Source: Corynebacterium oculi (GTDB lineage: Bacteria > Actinomycetota > Actinomycetes > Mycobacteriales > Mycobacteriaceae). Taken from it: a DNA stretch of 64,000 bases. The stretch covers positions 372,001 through 436,000 of the forward strand of contig NZ_LKST01000003.1 in NCBI RefSeq assembly GCF_001412105.1, read 5' to 3'. Positions 55,012 to 62,152 of the stretch are shown here, in pieces (the first letter of the stretch is position 1; the number at the start of each line of letters is the position of its first letter). The position numbers were made by a program, and so were the translations under genes. The notes under the pieces were generated by a model. That model saw only the letters and a program-made list of their open reading frames with translations, had not been told where the DNA came from and searched no databases.

Positions 55012-56665
55012 GTACTCATCGGATTTCGTTGCACGCATGGAGACGATTTGGCAGGCAGCGCTGCGCCACCGCGAGGCACGCGATGCACACCGTCGCCAGA
55101 AGTCATTTGTGCGCCTGTGGGACGGCGACTGGGTACTGCGCGGGCGGGTCTCCGGGGAAATCGAGGCGAGTTTCTCCTTCAAGCTCAACGACGTCGGCAG
55201 TGGTCTCATTGTGCTGCCCGCCACTCACCACCTGGCGGTGTGGGCGCTGGACGTATGGGGCCGCAAGACCGAGAATATCCACATCACCGCTGATTTTCGG
55301 GGTGCGCGCTGGGGCGGGCGAATGCAATCAGTCTCCCTGGTCAAAGGCTCCGATGGGACGCGCACCGTAGAGATCACGTTCCTGCATGACCTTAAAGAAC
55401 TCGACCACGTGTTGTGCTGGCCAAACCCGTTTTTGCCTGCGGGGGTGCAGTGGCCGAAGCACTTCGTGCTGGCAGGCCCCTCGCGCTACATGCTGAAACT
55501 GATCCTCTTCCTTAACCTTATCCGCCTGCACGGGAACTTCTGGCAACTACCCGATGATCCCCTTGACCCGCGCACCTGGTTTGAGGGTGTTACCCCCTGG
55601 AACTGGAGTATCGCCGTGGCACCAGGATCGCTGCTCATGGACGATTCCCAATGGTGCATCCTGTCCTCCCGGATGAATACCTGGCGGGAGGTCGCTGAGC
55701 CTATCTTGGAGGACGCTGGGCTTATGGTGGAGTGTCGCCGCTGGTTAGAGGGCGATGAGAAACCCACAGGGTGGATTGGGCCGCTGCGCAACGGCCAACT
55801 CATCGTGGACGTGGTGGATAAATCCGGCGTGTTCGAGACCACGGCGTTCGGCGGCACCATCTTCGGCGGTATGCTACGCACCTCTACCCGCCTGGCGGAT
55901 AACCTCGTCGATGACTTCATCACGGTGGTGGCCTCCCCGCCGGAGCCTGCGGAATACTCTGTGTCCAAGTGGTTGGGCACGAAGCCCGCCCAGCCGTGGG
56001 TGGTCTACCGCGATGGGCAGTACAGCCCGATTGACTCGGCAAAGTGGACGCATGAGCCCGCCACCGCCACCAGCATTGTGGCTGGCGGCAAGTCCATTTT
56101 CGGGGTCAATGAGTCCGTGAGCCTCTCGGTACAGCTGGTGGGCAACGTCCTTGGCGCGATCTTTTTCATGCCCACCTTGGGCACCATCGCGGACACCGCG
56201 CTCAAGCCCCTCTACGAGGACATCTTCCTAGCTTGGGGGGCGATTAAATCCCCGGTACGCACCGCTAAGGCGGGGTGGTCTCACTACCACGAGTCCCGCG
56301 CTGAGGGCGGCGAATCCGCCTGGTCCTTATCTGGAGTGGTCGCCATGCGCGAGGGATTCTGGCAGACCCGCTCACGCACCAAGCACGAGGTCAGCATTGG
56401 GGACGCGGGGCCCTACCTCCTGGGAGATCGGGGGCAGGGGCATTTCTGGCTCGGTGACCGTATCGGCATCCAGATGCAGGGAGTCCCCGGTGGGCGTGTC
56501 GTTGTCGAGCAGGTACAGGAAATCTCGATGGGCTGGGGGCGTGATGCCGCCCCCGCTTTCCAGCTCACCGTGGGTGACCCGCGTGTGGATCAGTCCCCGC
56601 TGGCGCGCGCCCTTGACCAATCCAAGCGGTTCTTCGGAATCCTGCACGATATAGGAGTGATGTAA
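55004..56665 (+). CDS. siphovirus Gp37-like tail protein
   Basis: 553 residues, intact. It overlaps the preceding gene by 8 bp; ATG at 55004 with GGAGG upstream (GTG at 55001 also possible). The sequence has the features of the ReqiPepy6 Gp37-like family found after Dit in actinophages: VRLWDGDWVLRGRVSGEIEA, FLHDLKELDHVLCWPNP, LVDDFITVVASPPEPAE and the C-terminal GDPRVDQSPLARALDQSKRF. It is probably a tail-tip or baseplate component contacting the cell surface. Confidence 0.78.
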   Translation: MGEYSSDFVARMETIWQAALRHREARDAHRRQKSFVRLWDGDWVLRGRVSGEIEASFSFKLNDVGSGLIVLPATHHLAVWALDVWGRKTENIHITADFRGARWGGRMQSVSLVKGSDGTRTVEITFLHDLKELDHVLCWPNPFLPAGVQWPKHFVLAGPSRYMLKLILFLNLIRLHGNFWQLPDDPLDPRTWFEGVTPWNWSIAVAPGSLLMDDSQWCILSSRMNTWREVAEPILEDAGLMVECRRWLEGDEKPTGWIGPLRNGQLIVDVVDKSGVFETTAFGGTIFGGMLRTSTRLADNLVDDFITVVASPPEPAEYSVSKWLGTKPAQPWVVYRDGQYSPIDSAKWTHEPATATSIVAGGKSIFGVNESVSLSVQLVGNVLGAIFFMPTLGTIADTALKPLYEDIFLAWGAIKSPVRTAKAGWSHYHESRAEGGESAWSLSGVVAMREGFWQTRSRTKHEVSIGDAGPYLLGDRGQGHFWLGDRIGIQMQGVPGGRVVVEQVQEISMGWGRDAAPAFQLTVGDPRVDQSPLARALDQSKRFFGILHDIGVM

Positions 56666-56667
56666 AA

Positions 56668-57018
56668 GTGCCTGCAATCTCCCAAGCCAAGGCCAACATG
56701 ACCGACCCCCGCGAGCACGCTGTCTGGGCACTCTCCCCGGTGCCGATTGATGAGCAGGGAACCCCGCTGGTGCTGCCGTTGATGGCGCTGCAGTTCATCT
56801 CCGAGCACCTATGGTGCTGTGGCTTCCGTCACCACCCAGACCTCCAAGAAATCACCGCCAGCGAGGACGCCCACACCGCGTTTATGGCCGGGGGAGTGGC
56901 CTGGGTCCCCATCTCCGAGGCCACCACCCCCACCCCGGAGGTAGACCTCTCCGCGCTGTCTGAAGCGGAAGTTGCGGCCGTGGAGGCTGCACTAGAGCGA
57001 CGAAAGAAAGGTATGTAA
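56668..57018 (+). CDS. phage protein, DUF2744 (gene 29 family)-like
   Basis: 116 residues starting at GTG 56668. The core LVLPLMALQFISEHLWCCGF, then HHPDLQEI and the late VAWVPISEA segment, resembles the DUF2744 / phage gene 29 family common in tail operons of actinophages. The C-terminal VDLSALSEAEVAAVEAALER is helical. It overlaps the next gene by one base (ATGTAATGA). Function unknown. Confidence 0.65.
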   Translation: MPAISQAKANMTDPREHAVWALSPVPIDEQGTPLVLPLMALQFISEHLWCCGFRHHPDLQEITASEDAHTAFMAGGVAWVPISEATTPTPEVDLSALSEAEVAAVEAALERRKKGM

Positions 57019-57799
57019 TGACCGCACCACAGCAGGGTATCCCCGAGGGAGGCTACGGGGCGTCCGGCCTCGCAGCACTCCAGGGGATGAATGAGGAGGC
57101 TATTAAGCGCCGCCTGCGCGCCCCCGCAGATAACCTCTTTAACCAGGTCAAAGGCAAATTCGTAACTAAGTTCGTAGACGGTATTGCCGATGTCCTCTCC
57201 GGGGTGCGCTCGATCTTCGGGTTCGAGCGCCTAGAGCGCGTCGGCCAAGAGTTCCGTGATGGGCAAGCGGAGTTAAATCAGCGCACTGATTTACTTTCTC
57301 CGCTGCTGGACTACGGAAGTGCGTATATGGGGCGACTCACTGGTTTTGATCAAACAGGGGTCATGCCTTTTCGTACTCAGATTGGGCCGATGCGGGGCTG
57401 CCACTTGGAGGCCGATGGTATACGCCTTGAGGATAAAGGCCTGTGGGATATCCGCGCGCAGTTAACCGCTGAAGCGGCAATTATTGTCACCGGAAAAATG
57501 GAGTGGCGGGTGGTTGTCAAAGACCAGCAGGGCCGGGTGTACTCCTCCCAGCGTGCCACGGTGACCTCTAATAACCGCTTGACGCAAACGCTGGTGTCGT
57601 CAGTAGTCGTCCCCGCATCCGGCTATTTGGTTCAAGTAGAGCTGATGAGCTTAGGAATTGGCCGCACTGTCTTTGGGGGCCGGAATGGAACAGGCTTGTT
57701 GTCCAGCATATTAGCCGTGAAGTTTCCGGTTCTACAGGTGCGGAATCCTCACAGATACCACCAGACCCGGTGCAAGGGCCACCGCGTCCACCAGAGTGA
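57018..57799 (+). pseudogene. minor tail protein, frameshifted near its end
   Basis: MTAPQQGIPEGGYGASGLAA opens the gene, followed by FVDGIADVLSGVRSIFGFER and a beta-rich domain (TGKMEWRVVVKDQQGRVYSS). After FGGRNGT the ancestral continuation (RLVVQHISREVSGSTGAESS, then QIPPDPVQGPPRPPE and TGA at 57797) is in another frame, so one base was lost near 57687. The present frame instead skips that stop and runs into the next gene, producing a 759-codon fused ORF. Confidence 0.7.
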
Positions 57800-57815
57800 T
57801 CAACAAGGAGTTGTG

Positions 57816-59297
57816 ATGGTAGCAACAGTAAAGATTAATGCGCGTGACGTGTTCCAGCGTGCACCGCAGTACGGGGATAAGGTCATCTTTCGTGCCCCGA
57901 GGCTGCGTCCGGGTACCGCAGATCAGATCATCACGCCCAGAGCGGTGACAGTCACCCTGGAAGATGGTAGGGCTAGTGTCAGTCTTGAGCCTGGCCCATG
58001 CCAGGTGATTTTCCGGGTCGGTACGTCGGTAGATTCGCGGCCTTTTGATGTGCTGATCCCGACTTCGGGGAGCGTGACGCTGCGGGATTTGATTGAGCGA
58101 AATTACCGCTGGGAGCCGGAGATCGTCTCCGAGGTGCAGAAAGCCCAAGCCAAGGCCGAGGCCGCCGCCCACCGCGCGGAGGCCTCCCGTAATAAGGCCC
58201 GCACCGCCGCCAACCAGGCCAAGGCTGCCAGCGATGGGATCGCTACCCTCCGCGATCAGGCTGCTGCGTCGGCTACTCAGGCTGGGCAGTCCGCTACTGA
58301 GGCTGACGCAGCGGCGAAGCGGGCAGAGCAATCCGCCACTACGGCGAAGGCGTCCGAGACTCGCGCCGAGCAGTCCGCTAATCACGCTGCCCAGGGACAG
58401 TATGCCGCCGAGAAAGCCGCCCGCGACGCCGCCACCTCTGCCACCCAAGCCGGGGAGGCTGTCACTCAGGCAGCAGGGGAGACCACCCGCGCCACCACAG
58501 CAGCGGATCGATCGGAAGAAGCCGCCCGCCGGGCGGTAGAGGGTGCGGGTCGTATCGGCACTGCCGAAGCAGTGGTTGCTGCGAAGCGGGCTGCGGAGGC
58601 GGCGGCTGCCCGCTCGGGCACCCAGGCGGATCGCTCGAAGGCGGAGGCGGACCGGGCGGTGCAGGCGGCCTCTACGGCTACGTCGGGGATTAGCCCGCAG
58701 GTGCGTAGTGAGATTGATGCTAAGGCCACCAAGGCGGAGGTGGCCGAGGGGCTAGCGGGTAAGGCCGATACTGCACATCGGCATCGCAGTAGCGAGATCA
58801 TCGACTCGACCTACAATATTGGGTTGAGGCAAGACCGCAACCTGCTAGTGAAGATGGACAGCGCGGGGAAGATCTCTGTGTATGGCTCACCAGGCATGAA
58901 GGCCCGCGATGGTGCTATACAAATCGCTGCGACACAAGGGGCGCGAACCCCAGATAACTCGGTGGTCAATAAGCGCTATGTGGACGGTGAGGTCGCTAAG
59001 AAGGCCGATGTCACGCATACACACGTGCTTGCTGAGATTGAGGGGCTAGTGGCTGCGCTCAAGGACGCGAAGTTGGCGGCGCAGGCGGCCCGTGATGTGG
59101 TGGCGAGCTGGGACCAGCCGATCCGTTCGGTGGTGAACCTGGCCGTGGAGTTTCACCCGCGCGCGCTGATGGCGGTGCAGGACCTCAATACCTGGTCGAT
59201 GTTGCAGGTGGTTAAGGCCATTGCCGCGAAGGTGGGCCTGGATGCGGATCAGATTATCGCCGAGGCCATCGCCGCAGACCGAGCGCAGAAGAAGTAG
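57816..59297 (+). CDS. tail fibre-like protein with Ala-rich coiled-coil stalk
   Basis: 493 residues from the ATG at 57816, which has its own RBS (CAAGGAG), so it can be made separately despite the upstream fusion. The N-terminal domain (about 1-100, VKINARDVFQRAPQYGDKVI) resembles tail-fibre attachment modules. Residues about 105-300 are an Ala/Glu/Gln-rich coiled coil (QKAQAKAEAAAHRAEASRNK). The C-terminal part has HTHVLAEIEGLVAALKDA-type segments seen in fibre trimers. Probably a receptor-binding fibre. Confidence 0.78.
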   Translation: MVATVKINARDVFQRAPQYGDKVIFRAPRLRPGTADQIITPRAVTVTLEDGRASVSLEPGPCQVIFRVGTSVDSRPFDVLIPTSGSVTLRDLIERNYRWEPEIVSEVQKAQAKAEAAAHRAEASRNKARTAANQAKAASDGIATLRDQAAASATQAGQSATEADAAAKRAEQSATTAKASETRAEQSANHAAQGQYAAEKAARDAATSATQAGEAVTQAAGETTRATTAADRSEEAARRAVEGAGRIGTAEAVVAAKRAAEAAAARSGTQADRSKAEADRAVQAASTATSGISPQVRSEIDAKATKAEVAEGLAGKADTAHRHRSSEIIDSTYNIGLRQDRNLLVKMDSAGKISVYGSPGMKARDGAIQIAATQGARTPDNSVVNKRYVDGEVAKKADVTHTHVLAEIEGLVAALKDAKLAAQAARDVVASWDQPIRSVVNLAVEFHPRALMAVQDLNTWSMLQVVKAIAAKVGLDADQIIAEAIAADRAQKK

Positions 59298-59316
59298 CAA
59301 GGATAAGGAGAAGAGG

Positions 59317-59646
59317 ATGAGTGCGACGATTTCGCAGGCCGTGGCGGCCGCGCTGGAGACCCAGCCGTGGTTTACCCGCCGTAAAGACACCATCGCTGCG
59401 GTGGCGGGTACGATCCTCCAGATGGTCAATCTCGTGGCCGCCCAGGCGACGGAGTGGCCACCAACGGCGGCCGTGGCCCTGGCCGTGGTGGTGGGTGTGC
59501 TGCAGGTGGTGGTGCATGCGGCGACGCCGGGGGCAATTACTCCGTCGATGGCTACGCGCTTGGAGGATGCGGCCTCTACCCCGGCTGTGGATGTGGTCAG
59601 CCATGAGCGTGAGGGCTTGGCGGTGTCTCCGATGGGGGAGCACTGA
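59317..59646 (+). CDS. putative phage holin or small membrane protein
   Basis: 109 residues with two likely membrane helices (TIAAVAGTILQMVNLVAAQA and TAAVALAVVVGVLQVVVHAA) joined by a short Trp/Pro turn, and a polar C-terminus. RBS AAGGAGAAGAGG precedes the ATG. Location at the end of the tail module fits a holin, but no endolysin gene is visible nearby. Confidence 0.6.
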   Translation: MSATISQAVAAALETQPWFTRRKDTIAAVAGTILQMVNLVAAQATEWPPTAAVALAVVVGVLQVVVHAATPGAITPSMATRLEDAASTPAVDVVSHEREGLAVSPMGEH

Positions 59647-59652
59647 CGATGA

Positions 59653-60090
59653 TTGTGCGTGAGGAGGTTTCCCGGTGGGGGTGGTTGCGCTCGGATGGGG
59701 CCCGGGGTACTAGTGCTGGCGGTCACGGTGTTGATTCGCGGGGTGTGTTACGTGCCGTCGATGATTCCTGAGGGGCATCGTATCCCCGCACTGGAGAGGT
59801 TTTTGCCGCTGTGGTCATGGTCGGGGCTGTGGTTGATCGCGGGGGCACTGGCGGTGGTGTGCGTGGTGTGTGGGGCTAGGCGGTGGTTGCCGGTGGCTAC
59901 GGGGGTGTTGGTGGCGCTGCATACCTTGTGGGGTGCGATCTACATCGCGGCGTGGGCGTCGGGGGACTCCGAGCGTGGCTATGTCACGGCGTTGAGTTAT
60001 ATCGCGGTGGCGTTGTTGGCGACGTGGGCTTTTGGGCGCGGTGACCTGTCCCCGGTGGTAGACAGGGAGGTGGGGGCTGATGATCGCTGA
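59653..60090 (+). CDS. phage membrane protein with four helices
   Basis: An open frame with hydrophobic helices (GVLVLAVTVLIRGVCYVP, WLIAGALAVVCVVCGARRWL, VATGVLVALHTLWGAIYIAA, YIAVALLATWAFG). The best start, ATG 59649 with GGGGGAG upstream (MIVREEVSRWGWLRSDG), is in another frame and would need a one-base change near 59690 to join; otherwise translation starts at GTG 59653 or ATG 59695. It overlaps the next gene by 11 bp. Possibly a second holin-like protein. Confidence 0.5.
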   Translation: MCVRRFPGGGGCARMGPGVLVLAVTVLIRGVCYVPSMIPEGHRIPALERFLPLWSWSGLWLIAGALAVVCVVCGARRWLPVATGVLVALHTLWGAIYIAAWASGDSERGYVTALSYIAVALLATWAFGRGDLSPVVDREVGADDR

Positions 60091-60448
60091 GGGCGTTATT
60101 ATCGCCGTAGTCTCGGCAGCGTCGGGGCTGGTGGTGGCGTTTTGGCAGCGCCGCTCCGCCCGGGAGGAGACCGTGGCTAGCCAGTACCAGGCCATGGTCA
60201 AAGACCTGGATAAACTCAAGCACGACTACCGGGAAGAAAACCGCGAGTTACGTGAGCGCTTACGGGAGTTAGAGACCGAGCAGGATCGCCTCAAGCGGCA
60301 CCTGGCTCGTATGGAGGAAGCCTACCAGCTGGCCGATGAGAAGGTGCAGGAGGCGGTGGATTACATCGTCGGCTTGCGAGCCTTAATTCCTGTCGGTGCG
60401 CGCCCGCCGGTACCGGAGGTGCTGCGAGCGCTCATCTCTGAGCAATGA
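60080..60448 (+). CDS. phage membrane-anchored coiled-coil protein
   Basis: 122 residues: one N-terminal membrane helix (GVIIAVVSAASGLVVAFW), then a long charged coiled coil (about 30-95, ENRELRERLRELETEQDRLK). The topology resembles Rz- or spanin-like and other small phage lysis-region proteins, but no identity is assigned. Last gene of the rightward phage operon, with a terminator immediately downstream. Confidence 0.65.
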   Translation: MIAEGVIIAVVSAASGLVVAFWQRRSAREETVASQYQAMVKDLDKLKHDYREENRELRERLRELETEQDRLKRHLARMEEAYQLADEKVQEAVDYIVGLRALIPVGARPPVPEVLRALISEQ

Positions 60449-60450
60449 AG

Positions 60451-60480
60451 ATGGCCCTCATCCTAGCGGGTGGGGGCCAT
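60451..60480 (+). terminator. terminator of the phage tail operon
   Basis: A 13-bp imperfect stem ATGGCCCTCATCC/GGGTGGGGGCCAT (two G-U pairs) with a 4-nt loop, followed by ACTCTTCTGTCT. It begins 2 bp after the last stop codon. Confidence 0.65.
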
Positions 60481-60496
60481 ACTCTTCTGTCTCGAC

Positions 60497-60805
60497 TTAG
60501 AGAGCCGAAAGTAGCGGCATGGCGGGGATTCCTACACCACTGAAGAACAAGGCGATTTGGGTTATCGACTTAACTACGTCGAAAGAAACCTTGGATTGCT
60601 CAGTGGAGAGTTCTTCTTTCCGCTTGACTAGCTCTTCTTTTTGCTCTGGAGTGACATCCAGTTCGTTGTATTCTCTGGTGTCGACTGGGAGGGTGGAGCC
60701 CTCGTTGGGTGTGCTGGAACCTTCTGCCGAGTAGGCAGGGGTGATCATGCTGGAGGTGATGATTACTGCTGCGGTGGCAGCGGTAAGGAAGCGTTTTGCA
60801 TGCAT
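60497..60805 (-). CDS. small secreted protein (prophage moron), paralogue 1
   Basis: 102 residues with a Sec signal peptide (about 1-27, ATAAVIITSSMITPAYSAEG) and RBS AGGAACTAAT before ATG. The C-terminus KEELSTEQSKVSFDVVKSIT, then QIALFFSGVGIPAMPLL, is closely similar to the next gene's end. It is read against the tail operon, as expected for an independently expressed lysogenic gene. Function unknown; a surface or pore-like role is speculative. Confidence 0.72.
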   Translation of the reverse strand: MHAKRFLTAATAAVIITSSMITPAYSAEGSSTPNEGSTLPVDTREYNELDVTPEQKEELVKRKEELSTEQSKVSFDVVKSITQIALFFSGVGIPAMPLLSAL

Positions 60806-60830
60806 ATTAGTTCCTGTTCAGTGTTTGTTT

Positions 60831-61145
60831 TTAGAGCGTGAGAGTTAGGGGGATGCCAACACCGGTGAAGAAGAGGACGGCCTTCAGGATGGTCTTGATG
60901 GAATCGATGGAGAGCTTGGCTTGCTCAGTGGAGAGTTCTTGCTTTCGAAGGTCGAATTGTGCCTGTTCGAAATCGGAAGGGGTCTGTGCGGTCGGAGTTT
61001 CAGTGTTTTCGGCGTAGACAGGTTGCTGGTCGGTGGCCGGACGGTCGTGGCCGACGATGGTGTCCTCAGCGTGGGCGGGAGCGATCATCGTAGAGGTGAG
61101 TGCTACTGCTGTGCTTGCGGTAGCGATGAAACGCTTCATGCGCAT
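60831..61145 (-). CDS. small secreted protein (prophage moron), paralogue 2
   Basis: 104 residues. The ATG at 61145 follows AGGAGATCTCC; the longer open frame adds atypical residues. Signal peptide about 1-27 (ATASTAVALTSTMIAPAHAE). A Gln/Thr-rich middle leads to RKQELSTEQAKLSIDSIKTI, then LKAVLFFTGVGIPLTLTL, paralogous to the neighbouring gene 25 bp downstream. 61146-61351 shows no gene. Confidence 0.72.
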   Translation of the reverse strand: MRMKRFIATASTAVALTSTMIAPAHAEDTIVGHDRPATDQQPVYAENTETPTAQTPSDFEQAQFDLRKQELSTEQAKLSIDSIKTILKAVLFFTGVGIPLTLTL

Positions 61146-61351
61146 GGAGATCTCCTGGGAGTGATATGGCGGATAGGTGATAGGGCAATAGTAGAAGCTT
61201 GGAACACATCGGTCAAGGGGAGGGCGGGTATAAGGTTTTTGCTGCATAGTGCGTGGTCAGCCCTGCATGAGTGACGAAATAATCTGACTACAATTTGACG
61301 ACATGCGCGACAGCTTTTCGCCGTATTCGTCACACGGCCCAGAAACAATAA

Positions 61352-61432
61352 AACCCCAGTCCGCGGGGCATTTTCCCTGCTAGAAACTGGGGTTACGAAA
61401 ATTGCCCTCGACAGGAGTCGAAACTATCGACA
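61352..61432 (-). other. second att-like remnant inside the right end
   Basis: Resembles attL and attR: a terminator stem with a compensated change (CCCCAGT/ACTGGGG at 61354-61392), the TTTTCCCTGCTAGAA core, TTACGAAAA, then a degraded tRNA 3' end (TTGCCCTCGACAGGAGTCGA). Upstream sequence (ACGACATGCGCGACAG then TTTTCGCCGTATTCGTCAC) is also repeated near attR. It looks like the scar of an earlier or tandem integration. Confidence 0.65.
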
Positions 61433-61452
61433 AAAGCCAAATCTTCGTCGCG

Positions 61453-61589
61453 GGGGTATCCCGCGTGTGCGGGGAATGGGTCTGCTCAGTAGCGTTACTT
61501 CGGCTCACCCCTGCTAACGCAGGGCACTATCCTGGTGAATCAGCCGGGGAGCCGAACAGTGGGCTCAGCCCTGTTGGTGCGGGGAATTA
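61453..61589 (-). repeat. three relic CRISPR-type repeats
   Basis: Three stretches resemble the reverse complement of a type I-E repeat (GGCTCATCCCCGC...GCGGGGAACAC): ATCCCGCGTGTGCGGGGAA from about 61458, GGCTCACCCCTGCTAACGCA at 61502, and GGCTCAGCCCTGTTGGTGCG at 61562. The last two start 60 bp apart, close to the 61-bp period of the intact array. Their protein frame (LTPANAGHY) is typical of translated CRISPR repeats. They are too degenerate to function. Confidence 0.55.
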
Positions 61590-61604
61590 CGGGAGGGTAT
61601 CTCC

Positions 61605-61799
61605 CTAGTGGTGAGTATAGCCAGAATCCACGACCTCGACGATTACGTCACCGACCTCACACCCCACGACTAGGGCGGCAAGCACGGCGAGGCCGTCACT
61701 ATCGAGCGCGCGGGGTAGGCGGGCAATCAGCGCGGCGGTCAGATCAGCGGGCGTGCCCACGGCCTGCCAGCGGCCATCATCAGCGTCAATCAAGATCAT
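61605..61799 (-). CDS. small hypothetical protein near attR
   Basis: 64 residues from ATG 61799 (MILIDADDGRWQAVGTPADL, then LTAALIARLPRALDSDGLAV), acidic, without membrane segments; weak RBS. An upstream extension to 61916 is possible but less protein-like. Composition suggests a genuine phage gene of unknown function. Confidence 0.4.
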   Translation of the reverse strand: MILIDADDGRWQAVGTPADLTAALIARLPRALDSDGLAVLAALVVGCEVGDVIVEVVDSGYTHH

Positions 61800-61930
61800 G
61801 CCTATTTGGACTAGGCGGGCTGGCCTGGCTGTTCCCGGGGTGCAATTCCACGACAATTCCACGACATGCGCGACAGTTTTTCGCCGTATTTGACCGTGTT
61901 TCGCCGTATTCGTCACGAAGGGTAGATATG

Positions 61931-62012
61931 AAGAAACCCCAGGCTGCGGGGTGTTTTCCCTGCTAGAACCTGGGGTTACGAAAAGTGCCCCCGGTGAGAC
62001 TCGAACTCACAC
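61931..62012 (-). other. attR: tRNA-Leu 3' half and terminator supplied by the element
   Basis: 61983-62012 equals attL 34441-34470 and completes the tRNA-Leu gene whose 5' half lies to the right. The terminator stem CCCCAGG/CCTGGGG (61937-61975) follows the tRNA on the minus strand. Confidence 0.9.
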
Positions 62013-62059
62013 TGAACGGGTTTTGAATCCGTTGCCTCTGCCAATTGGGCTACGGGGGC
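61986..62059 (-). tRNA. tRNA-Leu (anticodon CAA), prophage attachment site
   Basis: A 74-nt cloverleaf: acceptor GCCCCCG/CGGGGGC, D-arm with AATTGGCAGAGGC (leucine-like), anticodon loop TTCAAAA (anticodon CAA, reads TTG), T-arm GTGAG-TTCGAGT-CTCAC, discriminator A, no encoded CCA. The variable loop is only about 5 nt and the anticodon stem has an A-C mismatch, both unusual for leucine tRNA. The 3' part comes from the integrated element. Confidence 0.85.
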
Positions 62060-62152
62060 GCTTGCCCGAATTATCTTAGACCACCGCGCCCGCGCGAAGG
62101 AAATCGCATGCCGCCCCACCCGTCCCACATCCGCGCCTCTACACTCGTGGGC

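Larger units (their letters stand above)
34441..62012. mobile_element. decayed siphovirus-like prophage integrated in tRNA-Leu
   Basis: About 27.6 kb bounded by a 30-bp direct repeat of the tRNA-Leu 3' end. From left: dead integrase, accessory genes (cmtR-cadD, hicAB), IS3, chromosomal cargo between IS256 remnants, replication remnants, an IS481-type transposon, a long-tail module and right-end morons. Terminase, portal, capsid, head-tail and lysis enzyme genes are missing, so it cannot make particles alone. C. glutamicum carries prophage CGP1 at the same polA-proximal place, so this is a known corynebacterial integration site. Confidence 0.92.

Noticed and set aside
61402..61608. 68-codon ORF near attR
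   Set aside because: Encodes translated relic CRISPR repeats and the att scar; no RBS and no protein-like pattern.
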